64,000 nt of DNA, taken from assembly GCF_002217655.1 (NCBI RefSeq), contig NZ_NEWK01000001.1, positions 568,001 to 632,000 of the forward strand, given 5' to 3'. The stretch is from Geobacillus thermocatenulatus. GTDB lineage: Bacteria; Bacillota; Bacilli; Bacillales; Anoxybacillaceae. How positions within the stretch are numbered: the first letter of the stretch is position 1; each line of letters opens with the position of its first letter. Positions 56,328 to 63,793 of the stretch are shown here, one piece after another. Made by a program: the position numbers and the translations under genes. The notes under the pieces were generated by a model that searched no databases, had not been told where the DNA came from, and saw nothing but the letters and a program-made list of their open reading frames with translations.

Positions 56328-57143
56328 TCAGCCGCAAAGGAGCGGATCGCTGTCGTCGGCGGGAGGAAACAGCGCCGGATGCAAAAGCGGCGCCAATTTT
56401 TTTAATCCAACCAAGAGGCGCGGAGACGGGCGGCAATAGAGCGCTTCTTCCAAAACATAGATGTTTCCGGTGCGGACTGCTTCGATCTGTTCGGCGTTCG
56501 GACGAGTTGTGACCGCTTTTCGGTTCATGTTTTTTGTCTGCACGCCGACCCAAACGAGCAAGATGTGCGACGGGTTGCGGGCGAGAACGTCGTCCCATTC
56601 CGTTTGAACGTTTGCATGCGGGACGTCGGAGAAAATGTTGCGCCCGCCGGCGAGCTCGCTTAGTTCGCTCAACCAGTTCGTGCCGCCCGGGGTGAAGATC
56701 GGCCGCGGCCACCATTCCCAATAAAGGCGGGACGGTTCAGCCGATGCGGCTCGCTCGCGGTATTGGGCGAGAAACTCGCGATAGCGGCGGACGAGTTCGG
56801 CCGCTTTTTTCGTTTCGCCAAGCGCTTCGCCGAGCTGAAGAAGGTCGTTGGCAATGTCATCAAGCGAATTTGGCGCTAAGACGAGATGCGGGAGCCCGCG
56901 ACGGTTGAGCTCCTCGACGTTGCGCTCCATGCCGGGCACGCTTAAGGAGGCGACGACAAGATCGGGCTTGAGCGCCTCAACTTGATCCATATCAATGCGC
57001 AAATCCGGCCCGACTTTCGGCAGCCGCTTCACCTCAGGCGGCCAGTCGGACGAATCGTCGACGGCGGCGACATCGTCAAGACGGCCGAGATAGGCGAGCA
57101 GCTCGGTGTTGCTTGGACAAAGGGAAACGATTCTCATCAGCAT
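56328..57143 (-). CDS. BtuF-like cobalamin/iron-siderophore-binding domain protein without signal peptide
   Basis: About 271 residues (start at 57143 or 57137) with the helical-backbone periplasmic-binding fold: RIVSLCPSNTELLAYLGR, VKRLPKVGPDLRIDMDQVEALK, VVASLSVPGMERNVEELNRRG, and ELSELAGGRNIFSDV. Such proteins deliver vitamin B12 or siderophores to ABC permeases, yet here no signal peptide or lipobox precedes the domain and no permease or ATPase gene is adjacent. It may act in the cytosol or be anchored by a partner. Convergent with yuiC. Confidence 0.75.
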   Translation of the reverse strand: MLMRIVSLCPSNTELLAYLGRLDDVAAVDDSSDWPPEVKRLPKVGPDLRIDMDQVEALKPDLVVASLSVPGMERNVEELNRRGLPHLVLAPNSLDDIANDLLQLGEALGETKKAAELVRRYREFLAQYRERAASAEPSRLYWEWWPRPIFTPGGTNWLSELSELAGGRNIFSDVPHANVQTEWDDVLARNPSHILLVWVGVQTKNMNRKAVTTRPNAEQIEAVRTGNIYVLEEALYCRPSPRLLVGLKKLAPLLHPALFPPADDSDPLLCG

Positions 57144-57321
57144 CGATCCTTTCTCCATCATCGTGATGATTACGGATTCGCCTTGCCTCGCGTAATTTCC
57201 TGTCCGTTTCGGCTGATTTTTTTGCGTGAACGCAAGGAGAGAAAGTTAGATAGTCGAAAGAATTGCTCTGCTTCGCTATAATGGAGGTGGGAATGAATCA
57301 ACGTTGGAAAGGGATGAGACG

Positions 57322-58816
57322 ATGTTTACGGTAAAACCATTGCTGTCGGCGGACGAACGGGATGAAGCGCTTGTCATCGGTTTGTTTGAAGGAGGAAAAC
57401 CGTTGGCCGGCCTCGCTGGCGAGTATGATGCCCGCCTTGGGGGGACGGTTGACGGAGCTGTGGAAAGAAGGCGATATTTCCGCGAAGCGGGGGCGCATCG
57501 CCGTGATTCACCCGTTTTTGCCGACAGGGGCGAAGCGGCTGTATTTCGTCGGCCTCGGCAAAAAAGAAGAGTTGACGTTTGCGCGCTTGCGCGAAGCGTT
57601 CGGCAAACTGTTTCGCACGTTGAAGCAGGCGAAGCGGATGAAAGCGTCGGTCGCGCTGGACACGTTTACGGCCGGGGACGTCGATGGAAACGAAGCGGCG
57701 CACGCCTTGGCGGAAGCGTATCATTTGGCGACGTATGAATTCCCTGGGTATAAGCAGAAAAAGTCAGAACCGGATTACCAGCTCGAATCGCTCATCGTCT
57801 ACACAGAGGCCGAAGCGGCGGAAATCGAGGCGAGTTTGTTTGTCGGCTCCGTCTACGGGAAGGCAACGAACTCGGCGCGCACGCTTGTCAATACGCCGGG
57901 GAATTTGCTGACGGCGTCGGATTTGGCTGATTATGCCGTGAAGCTTGCTGACCGATACGATTTTGATTATGAAATTTTGGAAAAAGAAGACATGGAGCGG
58001 CTCGGCATGGGGGCGTTGCTCGCTGTCAACCAAGGGTCGAAGCAGCCGCCCAAACTGATCGTCTTAAAATACCAAGGAAAGGACGAGTGGAAAGATGTCA
58101 TCGCCTTGGTCGGCAAAGGGGTGACGTTTGATACGGGCGGTTATTGTTTGAAGCCGCGAGACGGCATGGTCGACATGAAAACGGATATGGCCGGCGCCGC
58201 TGCCGTGCTCGGGGCGATGGAAGCGATTGGCGAACTGCGGCCGGAACAAAACGTGCTCGCCGTCATTCCGGCGACTGACAATATGATCAGCGGCGAGGCG
58301 TTCAAGCCGGACGATGTCATTACGTCGCTGTCCGGAAAAACGATTGAAGTGAAAAACACGGATGCGGAAGGACGGCTCATTTTGGCCGATGCGGTGACCT
58401 ATGCGAAACAGCACGGCGCCAGCTATATCATCGATGTCGCTACGTTGACGGGCGGAGTGATCGTCGCCTTGGGCACGGACAAAACGGGCGCGATGACGAA
58501 CAATGAAGCGCTGTTTGAGCAATTGCTTGAAGCGTCGATGGAAACCGGGGAGTTCATTTGGCGGCTGCCCATTACAGAAAACGACCGCGAGCGGGTGCGA
58601 AGCAGCAAAATCGCCGACTTGAACAATTCTCCGGGGCGGGAAGGGCACGCCATTATGGGCGGGGCGTTCATCGGCGAATTTGTGGAAGATACGCCGTGGG
58701 TGCATTTGGATATCGCCGGAACGGCCGCCACAAAGAAAGACGGCGACCTCGGTCCGGCTGGGGCGACAGGGGTGATGGTGCGCACGCTCACCGCGTTTGT
58801 CGAGCGGTTTGAATAA
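57322..58816 (+). pseudogene. pepA: PepA, leucyl aminopeptidase, with an apparent one-base frameshift
   Basis: A cytosolic M17 leucine aminopeptidase. The N-terminus [20 protein letters not shown] lies in the frame starting at 57322 (AAAGGGATGAG before it) up to LGG; the rest, from [11 protein letters not shown] on, is in the +1 frame and runs to 58816. The junction is a run of six G (57439-57444); five G would restore a 497-residue PepA. The catalytic part is intact: [33 protein letters not shown] and [13 protein letters not shown] with metal ligands. Either a real mutation, a slippage site or a homopolymer sequence error. A start at 57362 in the second frame would give 484 residues with a foreign head. 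Confidence 0.8.
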
Positions 58817-58900
58817 AACGAATGCCGGCAGGCCGATCAACAGGCGCTGCCTTGGCGCAGAGGCGCCAAGTGTGAGGGTGGGGTATGCCGGCAGCGAACG

Positions 58901-58936
58901 AGCCGAAGCGGACGTGCATAGCTTCGGCTTTGGTTT
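58901..58936 (+). terminator. Terminator after pepA
   Basis: AGCCGAAGC pairs with GCTTCGGCT, 11-base loop, followed by TTGGTTTGG, about 85 bases after the stop. Confidence 0.6.
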
Positions 58937-58976
58937 GGCATGCTACATAGTACATTCGCCAGAAAAGCGAACAAAA

Positions 58977-59038
58977 TGTAAATGTAGTGTAAATTTCGTG
59001 TAAAGTTTTTTGTTGTCTTATTGTAAATGATGTGTAAA
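58977..59038 (-). promoter_or_regulatory. Array of five Pho-box-like repeats
   Basis: TGTAAA (TTTACA on the minus strand, within the PhoP consensus TT(A/C/T)ACA) occurs at 58977, 58988, 58999, 59022 and 59033: spacings 11, 11, 23 and 11, the helical phase used by PhoP dimers. The last two copies overlap the -35 and spacer of the promoter at 59021-59048; the first three lie just upstream, where PhoP activates. Confidence 0.65.
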
Positions 59039-59048
59039 TTGTTACAAT
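59021..59048 (+). promoter_or_regulatory. Promoter of the DUF47-pit operon
   Basis: TTGTAA and TACAAT with a 16-base spacer, 43 bases before the DUF47 gene. Confidence 0.6.
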
Positions 59049-59090
59049 AAGTAGCGGTGATTTTGATTTCGCAAATGGAGGGTGTCCGAT

Positions 59091-59711
59091 ATGATTTTTT
59101 CACCGAAAAAAGACGTTTTCTTCGACATGTTGTTCACGATTTCGGAAAATGTGAAGGAAGCGGCGCAATATTTTGTCGAATATAAAATTCAAAGCGTAAG
59201 CGACTTGAAAGAATTTGCCCGCGTCATGAAGGAGTATGAACGAAAGGGCGATTCCTTCATCCATGAGCTCGTCGTTCAGTTAAACAAAACGTTCATCACG
59301 CCGATCGAGCGGGAAGACATCCACCAGTTGGCGATGAAGATGGATGATGTGCTTGATGGGTTTGAGCAATGTTCGGCGCGGTTTGAAATGTTTTCGTTCA
59401 CGGACATCGATGAACATATGGTGAAGTTTTTTGACTATATTTATCAAAGCACGATTGAAATTGTTCACGCCCTCGAACTGCTGGCGAACAAAAAATTGCT
59501 TGATATGCGCCAACATGCCATTAAAATCAAGGACTATGAAACGAAGTGCGATGAAATTTTGCGTGCGTCGATCAAAAACTTGTTTGTGACGCAAAAAGAC
59601 CCGATTAAACTCATTCAATACAAGGAGCTTTACGAAATGCTCGAAGAGATTGCCGACAGCTGTGAAGATGTCGCGAATACGCTCGAGACGATTATCATGC
59701 GCAACGCATAA
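59091..59711 (+). CDS. DUF47 PhoU-like phosphate transport accessory protein
   Basis: 206 residues from ATG at 59091, nine bases after GGAGG (a GTG three codons earlier is possible). All-helical PhoU-like DUF47 protein (YkaA type): MIFSPKKDVFFDMLFTISEN, FARVMKEYERKGDSFIHELV, PIEREDIHQLAMKMDDVLDG and a final EMLEEIADSCEDVANTLETI. E/D-x-x-x-D metal-binding motifs of PhoU are visible. Such genes are almost always paired with pit; it follows that pattern 11 bases upstream. Likely regulates the transporter. Confidence 0.9.
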   Translation: MIFSPKKDVFFDMLFTISENVKEAAQYFVEYKIQSVSDLKEFARVMKEYERKGDSFIHELVVQLNKTFITPIEREDIHQLAMKMDDVLDGFEQCSARFEMFSFTDIDEHMVKFFDYIYQSTIEIVHALELLANKKLLDMRQHAIKIKDYETKCDEILRASIKNLFVTQKDPIKLIQYKELYEMLEEIADSCEDVANTLETIIMRNA

Positions 59712-59722
59712 AAGGAGACGCT

Positions 59723-60727
59723 GTGTTTATGGATACGATCCTGATTTTAACGATCTGCATCGTCATTTTCGCATTGGCGTTTGACTTTATCAACGGCTTC
59801 CACGATACGGCCAATGCCATTGCCACGTCGGTGTCGACAAGGGCGCTTACACCGCGCCAGGCGATCGTGCTTGCCGCGGCGATGAACTTTATCGGCGCGC
59901 TCACCTTTACCGGCGTCGCCAAAACGATTACAAAAGACATTGTTGACCCGTTTGCCCTAGAAAATGGGCCGCTCATTATTTTAGCGGCGTTGACATCAGC
60001 CATTGCCTGGAATTTGATCACGTGGTATTACGGCATCCCGAGCAGCTCGTCGCACGCGATCATCGGTTCGGTCGCCGGAGCGGCGATTTCCGCGGCTGGG
60101 GTTGGGGTTTTGAATTATGGCGGGTTTTTGAAAATTTTACAATCCCTCATTCTTTCCCCGTTTTTGGCGTTAGGGGTCGGCTTTATCATTATGAGCATTT
60201 TTCGTTTTATCTTTAAAAACGCCAACTTATACAGCACGACGAGAGGCTTTCGGATGTTTCAAATTGTGACCGCAGCGTTTCAGGCGTATACGCACGGAAC
60301 AAACGACGCTCAAAAAGCGATGGGGATCATTACAATGGCGTTAATTGCCGGCGGATACCACGCAACGACCGACATTCCGGAATGGGTGCGCATTTCTGCC
60401 GCCTTGGCCATGGGGTTGGGAACGGCTGTCGGCGGGTGGAAGATCATTAAAACGGTCGGCGGGAAAATTATGAAAATCCGCCCGATCAACGGAGCGGCGG
60501 CCGATTTGTCGTCTGCGCTCGTCATTCTTTCGGCGACGATGTTCCACTTGCCGGTCAGCACCACCCACGTCATTTCCTCGGCCATCATGGGGGTCGGCGC
60601 GGCCCAACGGGTGAAAGGTGTCAAATGGGGCGTCGCCCGCCGAATTGTGCTCACCTGGATCATCACCTTGCCGGTTTCAGCGTTAATGGCCGGTTTTCTG
60701 TACCAGCTGTTCAATTTGTTTTTCTAA
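59723..60727 (+). CDS. pit: Pit, low-affinity inorganic phosphate transporter
   Basis: 334 residues from GTG at 59723, five bases after AAAGGAG, or ATG at 59729. PiT family: the duplicated signature FDFINGFHDTANAIATSVST near the start and TAFQAYTHGTNDAQKAMG in the second half, with SSSSHAIIGSVAGA and PVSTTHVISSAIMG. About ten membrane helices. Imports phosphate with protons or metal-phosphate complexes. Behind Pho-box-like repeats with the DUF47 gene. Confidence 0.92.
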   Translation: MFMDTILILTICIVIFALAFDFINGFHDTANAIATSVSTRALTPRQAIVLAAAMNFIGALTFTGVAKTITKDIVDPFALENGPLIILAALTSAIAWNLITWYYGIPSSSSHAIIGSVAGAAISAAGVGVLNYGGFLKILQSLILSPFLALGVGFIIMSIFRFIFKNANLYSTTRGFRMFQIVTAAFQAYTHGTNDAQKAMGIITMALIAGGYHATTDIPEWVRISAALAMGLGTAVGGWKIIKTVGGKIMKIRPINGAAADLSSALVILSATMFHLPVSTTHVISSAIMGVGAAQRVKGVKWGVARRIVLTWIITLPVSALMAGFLYQLFNLFF

Positions 60728-60731
60728 TGCC

Positions 60732-60768
60732 AAAAGGGTGTCCCAAAAGGTTCGGGACACCCTTTTTC
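60732..60768. terminator. Terminator between pit and bioY
   Basis: AAAAGGGTGTCCC pairs with GGGACACCCTTTTT, nine-base loop; four bases after the pit stop and in a convergent gap. Confidence 0.85.
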
Positions 60769-60824
60769 ATTGCCGTATGCCGCAAGTTTCAGAGACGTTC
60801 TCGTTTTGGGCCGACCCCTTTCGG

Positions 60825-61430
60825 TCAGGCCGCCGAACGGTCCGCGGCGGAGGAGCGTCCGATCGCCCGGCAAATCCTTGGGGCGATCAAGCCGGCTGCG
60901 ATCGACAACAAAATGTCTTTCGGCAGCGGGGCGAGCATCCAGCCCCACACCAAGCCGTACGAAAGCCCTTCGGGCGCCTCCGCCCATAGTTTGTACGCCA
61001 TATACATCCAGTTCGTGCCGATGACATAGTTGATGACCATGCCGACCAAGGCGGCGGTGACGAAGCGGGCCTTGGACGCCGGCTGCGGGCCGCGGTTGAT
61101 GACCCATCCAGTCGCATAAGCGGCAACGATAAAGGAAAGAATGAAGCCAAATGTCGGTTGGAAAATCATCGATAGTCCGCCGCTGAATTTCGCGAACACT
61201 GGAACGCCCGCGAGGCCGACGAGCATGTACACAATCATGGACACCGCACCGAGCCGCCGTCCGAGCACCGCTCCGGCCAAGACGCAGAAAAACGTCTGCA
61301 GTGTAATCGGAACACCGCCGACGACCAAAAACGGCGCCCACGACGTAATGTTCGCCCCGATCGCCATCAAGGCGACGAACATGGCGGCGAGCGTCATGTC
61401 AATCGGTCGAAGGGAACTCCGTCCTCCCAT
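60825..61430 (-). CDS. bioY: BioY, biotin transporter substrate-binding component
   Basis: 201 residues, about six membrane segments. BioY signature: WAPFLVVGGVPITLQTFFCV and GGLSMIFQPTFGFILSF with ATGW after it. S-component of an ECF transporter that takes up biotin, either alone or with an EcfAT module located elsewhere. GGGGG-rich ribosome site. Corresponds to B. subtilis yuiG. A promoter with an overlapping inverted repeat resembling a biotin operator lies upstream. Confidence 0.92.
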   Translation of the reverse strand: MGGRSSLRPIDMTLAAMFVALMAIGANITSWAPFLVVGGVPITLQTFFCVLAGAVLGRRLGAVSMIVYMLVGLAGVPVFAKFSGGLSMIFQPTFGFILSFIVAAYATGWVINRGPQPASKARFVTAALVGMVINYVIGTNWMYMAYKLWAEAPEGLSYGLVWGWMLAPLPKDILLSIAAGLIAPRICRAIGRSSAADRSAA

Positions 61431-61447
61431 ATGTAAACCCCCTTTTT

Positions 61448-61491
61448 TTGTTCGTTAACAAAATCGTACCGAACAACCGCTAGGCTGTCAA
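61448..61491 (-). promoter_or_regulatory. bioY promoter with biotin-operator-like inverted repeat
   Basis: On the minus strand TTGACA (61491-61486) and TACGAT (61468-61463) are 17 bases apart. TTGTTCG (61476-61470) and CGAACAA (61454-61448) form an inverted repeat with a 15-base centre spanning the -10 and containing GTTAAC, close to the TTGTTAAC-N15-GTTAACAA form of BirA operators. In B. subtilis yuiG is repressed by BirA. Confidence 0.5.
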
Positions 61492-61602
61492 TCCTCTTTT
61501 TTCGGCGGATGATCAAGCGGCTAGGGGGAATGATAAGAAAAACGGCTCCTCAAGCGCTTCATGCGGGCAACGCGGCGAGGAGCGTGAAAGGAGGTCTTGT
61601 CA

Positions 61603-61761
61603 ATGGATCGGTTCGTGCCGGATGAGGAGATGAAGCGGGCGAGCAAAATCGGGGTGAAGGAAGACGTCATCCACACAAGCAAACACGACGACGGCTACGA
61701 TTTGCGCACCCCGGCGGAAATCGGCAAGCGGCAGCCAACGGATGAAAACGGCAATTCGTGA
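61603..61761 (+). CDS. Small hydrophilic protein, unknown
   Basis: 52 residues, MDRFVPDEEMKRASKIGVKE and then DVIHTSKHDDGYDLRTPAEI, strongly charged, no membrane segment. GAAAGGAGG lies ten bases upstream of ATG, and the frame has no competing gene. No family recognised. Composition suits a small abundant cytosolic or spore protein but nothing more can be said. Confidence 0.55.
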   Translation: MDRFVPDEEMKRASKIGVKEDVIHTSKHDDGYDLRTPAEIGKRQPTDENGNS

Positions 61762-62411
61762 AGGCAGCGAAGGATTGGGGTCGGATGGACGGATCAGAAC
61801 ACCGTCTTGGTTCGGGAAGATCGAGCGAAAAAAGAGGAAGATGGCCGCCTCCCCATCGTGTTCCCTTAGAGTGGTTTCGTCGTTCTGATAAAATGCTGCG
61901 GGCTCGAATACTGTACTCGTTTTTCAGTGTTTTTTCGGCATGAAAGAAATAGAAGGGAACGAATGGATTGATTTTTATGAATAAATGCCTATTTTTGATA
62001 TGGTAATAAAGTTCTTTTTTTAATTTATAATAAAATTTTAATTGTAAATATATAGTTGTTTTACTATAACCTGAATCCGTGACAGAAGTGCATCAAAAAT
62101 GCTGGGAAACCCAATCGTGTCGAGACTTCGACTCCATTTCGAATGTTCACCTATTAGGTGAAGAACCCCGAGTGCAATATTTTGTTGATTGATCCAGTTT
62201 TCTTGGCAGCTTTGAACGCGTCTTTATCACGGATTCAGGTATAAAATGTTCTTGTTGAACGATTGAGAATGAGGGGGAAAAAGGTGGTAAACTAATACTG
62301 GATTTGGTTTCTTTTTTATGAAATCACGAGTCTTCTGGAAAGACGGTGATATGATACAAAAGAAAGTCAAAAACGGGTTCTTCTTCATGAAATTGATGAA
62401 GGAGAATCTTT
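61762..62411 (+). other. AT-rich gene-free region with a MITE-like element (650 bases)
   Basis: No convincing open frame on either strand. From about 61950 base composition shifts to AT-rich, unlike the rest of the window. The part at 62065-62244 is an inverted-repeat element described separately. The last 160 bases should hold the promoter for the membrane protein at 62412. Confidence 0.55.
62065..62244. mobile_element. MITE-like element with 13-bp terminal inverted repeats
   Basis: CCTGAATCCGTGA at 62070-62082 is exactly repeated inverted at 62227-62239 (TCACGGATTCAGG). TATAA flanks it on both sides (62065-62069 and 62240-62244), as expected for a 5-base target duplication. The 170-base body has no coding capacity, and contains an inner palindrome TTCACCTATTAGGTGAA near 62150. 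Likely a non-autonomous derivative of an insertion sequence whose family I cannot name. Confidence 0.65.
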
Positions 62412-62774
62412 ATGACCAAGAGAAGAAAGTTTATACTGTTCACCTTGTTCTTCTCCCCGTCATTATTCCTGATTAACTATTATCAAAGCATAAACATGAA
62501 AAAGGACGAATATCCGGATTATGTCTTTTGGACTCTCTATTTGTTGGTCGTCGTTTGCCTGACGGTCATCTGCCGATCGGTTCGACAAATCCTCTTTAGT
62601 GTTGTTTGCATGTCTGCCGTTTCTGTTGGCCTTGGATATTGGCTGATTGAGAAGAATGAAAGCATTCGATATTTTTACAACCTTGGGATTCCCACAACGT
62701 TTATTGGCCTTTCGCTGCTTGTTCACGTCCTTCCACTATTCGTCTGTTTGTTCCGTTCTATAAGGAGAATATGA
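62412..62774 (+). CDS. Four-helix membrane protein, unknown
   Basis: 120 residues with AAGGAG six bases before ATG. Four hydrophobic segments: KFILFTLFFSPSLFLINYY, VFWTLYLLVVVCLTVICR, ILFSVVCMSAVSVGLGYWLI and FIGLSLLVHVLPLFVCLF. No family recognised. It is more AT-rich than its surroundings and lies beside the MITE-like element, suggesting an acquired or fast-evolving locus. Confidence 0.55.
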   Translation: MTKRRKFILFTLFFSPSLFLINYYQSINMKKDEYPDYVFWTLYLLVVVCLTVICRSVRQILFSVVCMSAVSVGLGYWLIEKNESIRYFYNLGIPTTFIGLSLLVHVLPLFVCLFRSIRRI

Positions 62775-62822
62775 AGAAAGCCTGTATGTGGGAGGGATTC
62801 TGATGGAGGAGAAACGGTTTCC

Positions 62823-62999
62823 ATGAATCGAAAAAAAAGATTTGTCTTATTTGTCGCCGTGTTGATGATCATTTTCTTTTTTATCTATATGTTTGAAGAA
62901 CAAGTGCTGCGCTTTCTAGACTATAAGGTGGTCAAGATGACGATGTTGATTTCGTTGATCACGATCATCGTCGGGGATCTCATTTATCGACCTAGGTGA
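62823..62999 (+). CDS. Small two-helix membrane protein, unknown
   Basis: 58 residues, MNRKKRFVLFVAVLMIIFFF at the start and a second hydrophobic stretch MLISLITIIVGDLIY near the end, ending in YRPR. GGAGGAG is 11 bases upstream. It follows the 62412 gene by 48 bases in the same direction with similar AT-rich composition and basic head, so they may be a pair. Unrecognised. Confidence 0.5.
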   Translation: MNRKKRFVLFVAVLMIIFFFIYMFEEQVLRFLDYKVVKMTMLISLITIIVGDLIYRPR

Positions 63000-63320
63000 G
63001 CGGATGGGCAAAGTGAATGGAAGGGGACGCCGGGCGTTGGGTGCCCGGCGAGTTCGGTTAGACGCCAGACGGCGATGGGACGGTTGCCGTCATTTTGGGG
63101 ACGGATTCACAACCGTGTTGATGTGGCTGCTTTGCTTGGCGCAGCCAGGCGCTAACAACAACGCCGCCTCCAGCGCCGTGCATAGTCTGGAGGCGGCGCT
63201 GCCGCGTCGGGCGCGACCGTCTTGAACGGATGTTGGCAGTCGCCAAAGCGGCGAATGCGAAAAGCGAAGGCTGCTTGCCGCCGTTTTTTCCTCTTTCGCC
63301 CGCCGCCGCGATGGCGAATG
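63000..63320. other. Gene-free stretch with GC-rich hairpins (321 bases)
   Basis: Open frames here are Arg/Ala-rich shadows without ribosome sites. It contains a hairpin near 63027-63050 (CGCCGGGC with GCCCGGCG) and a perfect 12-base stem at 63162-63198. Confidence 0.45.
63162..63198 (-). terminator. GC-rich hairpin downstream of the 63321 gene
   Basis: CGCCGCCTCCAG pairs perfectly with CTGGAGGCGGCG, 13-base loop. On the minus strand it is followed by TTGTTGTTAG, a poor T tract; it might end the minus-strand gene at 63321. Confidence 0.4.
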
Positions 63321-63671
63321 CTATCCGTGAAAAGGCGGAAACACGTTCCAGCGCAAGCCGATGGCAAGCTGGCAGCACGGGAATGCGCCAGGCGGCGGCG
63401 ACAGCGTCAGGCGGATGCCGTCGGGGTTAAAATACACCTCGGTTTTCGAGCGGATGCCGAGCGAGCGGATGAGGCGCTTCACTTCCTCCGTTTTTCCTTC
63501 TTGGGCGGCCGACATGACCGAAGCCGCGAACGAGGGCGATTCGGCGAGTTTTTTCAACACGGCGGCGGCGTCGTTCATGAGCGTTTGGGCGGTGGCGGCG
63601 GATTGGGAAAAGAGCGCCGGGTCGATCGGGGGATATGGGCCGGCCGGCATCCGCGGGAACGGGGTGAACAT
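63321..63671 (-). CDS. Hypothetical protein, possibly spore-associated
   Basis: 116 residues with AAAAGGAGGGG ten bases upstream of ATG. Pro-rich head (MFTPFPRMPAGPYPPIDPAL), a helical middle (TAQTLMNDAAAVLKKLAESP then FAASVMSAAQEGKTEEVKRLI) and a beta-like end (TEVYFNPDGIRLTLSPPPG). No membrane segment. Short proteins of this layout occur among Bacillus sporulation genes (I recall YuzC-like ones) but I cannot confirm the family. Confidence 0.6.
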   Translation of the reverse strand: MFTPFPRMPAGPYPPIDPALFSQSAATAQTLMNDAAAVLKKLAESPSFAASVMSAAQEGKTEEVKRLIRSLGIRSKTEVYFNPDGIRLTLSPPPGAFPCCQLAIGLRWNVFPPFHG

Positions 63672-63730
63672 GGCTGCTTGCCCCTCCTTTTCCGGAAATG
63701 GAATGCGATATTATGATATGTGTGGACAGC

Positions 63731-63772
63731 AAAAAAGGAGCGAACCCGCCATTTGGTTTCGCTCCTTTTTTC
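63731..63772 (-). terminator. Terminator after the ArsB/NhaD-type transporter gene
   Basis: AAAAAAGGAGCGAA pairs with TTCGCTCCTTTTTT around a 13-base loop, in the convergent-free gap just beyond the minus-strand stop at 63794. Confidence 0.85.
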
Positions 63773-63793
63773 TGCGTCCGTGCAGATGCGGCG

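Noticed and set aside
61758-61943. Possible 61-residue protein after the small gene at 61603
   Set aside because: No ribosome site, Arg/Trp-rich and not like a natural protein; overlaps the stop of the better supported small gene.
63004-63225. Possible 73-residue protein
   Set aside because: Arg-rich frame over GC-rich hairpins; no ribosome site; looks like chance reading of non-coding DNA.
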